DNA from: Porticoccus sp965660005
Lineage (GTDB): Bacteria; Pseudomonadota; Gammaproteobacteria; Pseudomonadales; Porticoccaceae
Reading direction: 5' to 3'
Assembly (NCBI RefSeq): GCF_965660005.1
Contig: NZ_CBFHYF010000056.1
Location: 1 to 8,530, forward strand
DNA length: 8,530 nucleotides
Position numbers and translations under genes: made by a program. Position 1 is the first letter of the stretch, and each line of letters opens with the position of its first letter. The notes under the pieces are model-generated. The model saw nothing but the letters and a program-made list of their open reading frames with translations, searched no databases and was not told the origin of the DNA. Below, piece after piece: positions 6,911 to 8,530 of the stretch.

Positions 6911-6968
6911 ATAGCGAACATCTATTAAAGATAACTGCTAACGTCGATTACATAGACGAAAAAGATAC

Positions 6969-6974
6969 AGAGGA
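6969..6974 (+). promoter_or_regulatory. Ribosome binding site of acxB
   Basis: AGAGGA ends 6 nt before ATG 6981, resembling the acxA site. The 70-nt gap before it has no terminator-like hairpin with a T-run, so acxA and acxB are probably on one transcript. Confidence 0.7.
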
Positions 6975-6980
6975 ATAATT

Positions 6981-8530
6981 ATGACTATTATGAAAAATGC
7001 GTTGGGTAACACCCCGGGTGTACTGCTCCAAAGCGGCTTGACTCTCAACGACCACCGTAATGCCATCATGGAACGTACAGCCAAAACTGGTTTCTATAAC
7101 GGTCTTGAAACCCTCGAATTCAAGGACAAAGATCCTATCGGTTACGAGCGTATCTTCTCCAAAGTTCGTGCGGGTTTGGTGAACTCTCGTGAAGTGGCCA
7201 AGAAAATTGCTGCATCGCCCATTGTTGAGCAGGAAGGTGAGCTTTGCTTTACCCTGTACAACCCCGCTGGTGACTGTGTTGCTACCTCTACAGGTATCAT
7301 CATTCACGTGGGTACCATGGGTGCAGCGATCAAATACATGATCCAGAATGACTGGGAAAGCAATCCCGGTATCGCCGATGGCGACATGTTCACCAACAAC
7401 GATTGTCAAGTTGGTAACGTTCACCCCTGCGATATCGCAACTATCGTACCTATCTTCTATGATGGGTTGTTGAGAGGTTGGGTCGGCGGTATGACTCACG
7501 TAATTGATACTGGTGCGGTGGGTCCTGGTTCCATGTCCAATGGCCAAATCCAGCGTTTTGGTGATGGCATCCAGATTAGCTGTCGCAAAACAGGTATCAA
7601 CGATACCCCTCTGCGCGACTATCTGCATGAAAGTCAACGTAATATTCGTACGACCAAATACTGGATTCTCGATGAGAAAACCCGTATTGCCGGTTGTCAC
7701 ATGATCCGCAACATGCTTACTGAGGTTATCGAAGAAGAAGGCGTGGATGCCGTTGAAAAATTCATGTACGAAGTGGTTGAAGATGGTCGTCGTGGTCTGA
7801 TCAAACGTATCAAGGCAATGTGTGTGCCTGGTACAGTGAAGACCGTTGCTTTTGTTGATGTTCCTTACAGCCATCCGGATGTCCATGTACCGTCCACTTT
7901 TGCAAAAATGGACTCCATCATGCATGCCCCTTGTGAAATTACCGTGAAACCCAATGGTACCTGGCGTCTTGATTTCGAAGGCTGCAGCCGCTGGGGCTGG
8001 CACACCTATAACACCAACCCCACTGCGTTTACCTCCGGTATCTGGGTAATGATGACCCAGTCTCTGGTTCCTACCGAACGTATCAATGATGGTCCTCGTT
8101 ACGCGACTGAGTTCCGTTGCCCTGCAGGTACCTGGACTAACCCGAAAGACCGCCGTACAGCACACGCTGACGCGTGGCACTTCCTGGTGTCATCCTGGAG
8201 CTCCTTGTGGCGTGGCATAAGCCGTACGTACTTCGCCCGCGGTTATCTGGAAGAAGTTAACGCCGGTAACTCCAACCCCTGTAACTGGTTGCAAGGCGGT
8301 GGTGTAAACCAAGACGGCGAAGTTCACGCGGTTAACAGCTTCGAAACTGCGGCTTGTGGTACTGGTGCCTGTGCTATGAAAGACGGCCTGAACCACGCTG
8401 CTGCGATTTGGAACCCTGAAGGTGACATGGGTGATATCGAGATCTGGGAACTGGCTGAACCGCTGTTGTACATGGGTCGTCGTATCAAAACCAATACTGG
8501 CGGTTACGGTAAGTACCGCGGTGGTCTGGG
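6981..8530 (+). CDS. acxB: Acetone carboxylase, alpha subunit (hydantoinase B-like, Mn-binding), 3' end outside window
   Basis: Catalytic subunit of acetone carboxylase, holding the manganese site where acetone is carboxylated. The frame is open from ATG 6981 to the window edge: 516 complete codons of an expected 770 or so, so the gene is cut by the window, not broken. Recognisable stretches include KIAASPIVEQEGELCFTLYN (75-94), STGIIIHVGTMGAAIKYMI (103-121), WGWHTYN (338-344), GYLEEVNAGN (421-430) and WNPEGDMGDIEIWELAEPLL (477-496). The Mn ligands I recall from the Xanthobacter structure (His150, Asp153, His175) correspond to H148, D151 and H173 here, with the same 3- and 22-residue spacing. 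A second Met at codon 4 (6990) is possible, but the ribosome binding site favours 6981. The gamma subunit gene should follow outside the window. As in acxA, codon use is highly biased, with no TTA, CTA or TCA codon in roughly the first 400 codons. Confidence 0.96.
   Translation, partial: MTIMKNALGNTPGVLLQSGLTLNDHRNAIMERTAKTGFYNGLETLEFKDKDPIGYERIFSKVRAGLVNSREVAKKIAASPIVEQEGELCFTLYNPAGDCVATSTGIIIHVGTMGAAIKYMIQNDWESNPGIADGDMFTNNDCQVGNVHPCDIATIVPIFYDGLLRGWVGGMTHVIDTGAVGPGSMSNGQIQRFGDGIQISCRKTGINDTPLRDYLHESQRNIRTTKYWILDEKTRIAGCHMIRNMLTEVIEEEGVDAVEKFMYEVVEDGRRGLIKRIKAMCVPGTVKTVAFVDVPYSHPDVHVPSTFAKMDSIMHAPCEITVKPNGTWRLDFEGCSRWGWHTYNTNPTAFTSGIWVMMTQSLVPTERINDGPRYATEFRCPAGTWTNPKDRRTAHADAWHFLVSSWSSLWRGISRTYFARGYLEEVNAGNSNPCNWLQGGGVNQDGEVHAVNSFETAACGTGACAMKDGLNHAAAIWNPEGDMGDIEIWELAEPLLYMGRRIKTNTGGYGKYRGGL

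Noticed and set aside
6948..8180. 410-codon ORF on the minus strand opposite acxB
   Set aside because: It is aligned codon-for-codon with acxB, so its stops would need sense TTA, CTA or TCA, codons acxB avoids. It has no recognisable domains, and acxB is a clear homologue in the sense frame.

Overview
The window looks like chromosomal DNA from a proteobacterium, probably a free-living gammaproteobacterium. That assignment is an inference from the gene families (an HAE1-type RND pump, a DUF2721 membrane protein, an acetone carboxylase locus with a sigma-54 regulator) and from the moderate GC content. No rRNA or other marker gene pins down the taxon.

Layout. Positions 1-2246 (+) hold the C-terminal part of an RND efflux permease, whose stop overlaps the start of a small DUF2721 membrane protein by ATGA. 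Positions 2247-2328 are a short convergent gap with a perfect 18-bp palindrome and a weak minus-strand hairpin. Positions 2329-4299 (-) encode a complete sigma-54-dependent activator of the AcoR/AcxR type. Positions 4300-4765 are a 466-bp divergent regulatory region. Positions 4766-6910 (+) encode the acetone carboxylase beta subunit (acxA). Position 6981 to the window end (+) is the first two thirds of the alpha subunit (acxB), cut by the edge. The gamma subunit gene (acxC) is expected just downstream but cannot be seen.

How the genes work together. Acetone carboxylase converts acetone and bicarbonate to acetoacetate at the cost of ATP, letting the cell use acetone (and isopropanol through acetone) as carbon source. 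The divergent regulator has an intact GAFTGA loop, Walker A and B motifs and a Fis-type helix-turn-helix. The intergenic region contains a consensus-perfect -24/-12 promoter (TGGCACG-N4-TTGCT, 4637-4652) facing acxA. The sequence therefore supports a closed circuit: a small ketone or alcohol sensed by the regulator, then sigma-54 RNA polymerase, then acxAB(C). A recurring ACGAT/ATCGT half-site in the intergenic region is a candidate for the regulator's binding sites.

The system itself is a known type. The less expected details are regulatory: a perfect 8-bp inverted repeat laid across the sigma-54 promoter, an obligatory TTG start for acxA, a possible short leader ORF ending inside the acxA ribosome binding site, and strong codon bias in acxA/acxB that creates long spurious antisense ORFs. 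I saw no CRISPR array, tRNA, rRNA, IS element or integron structure.
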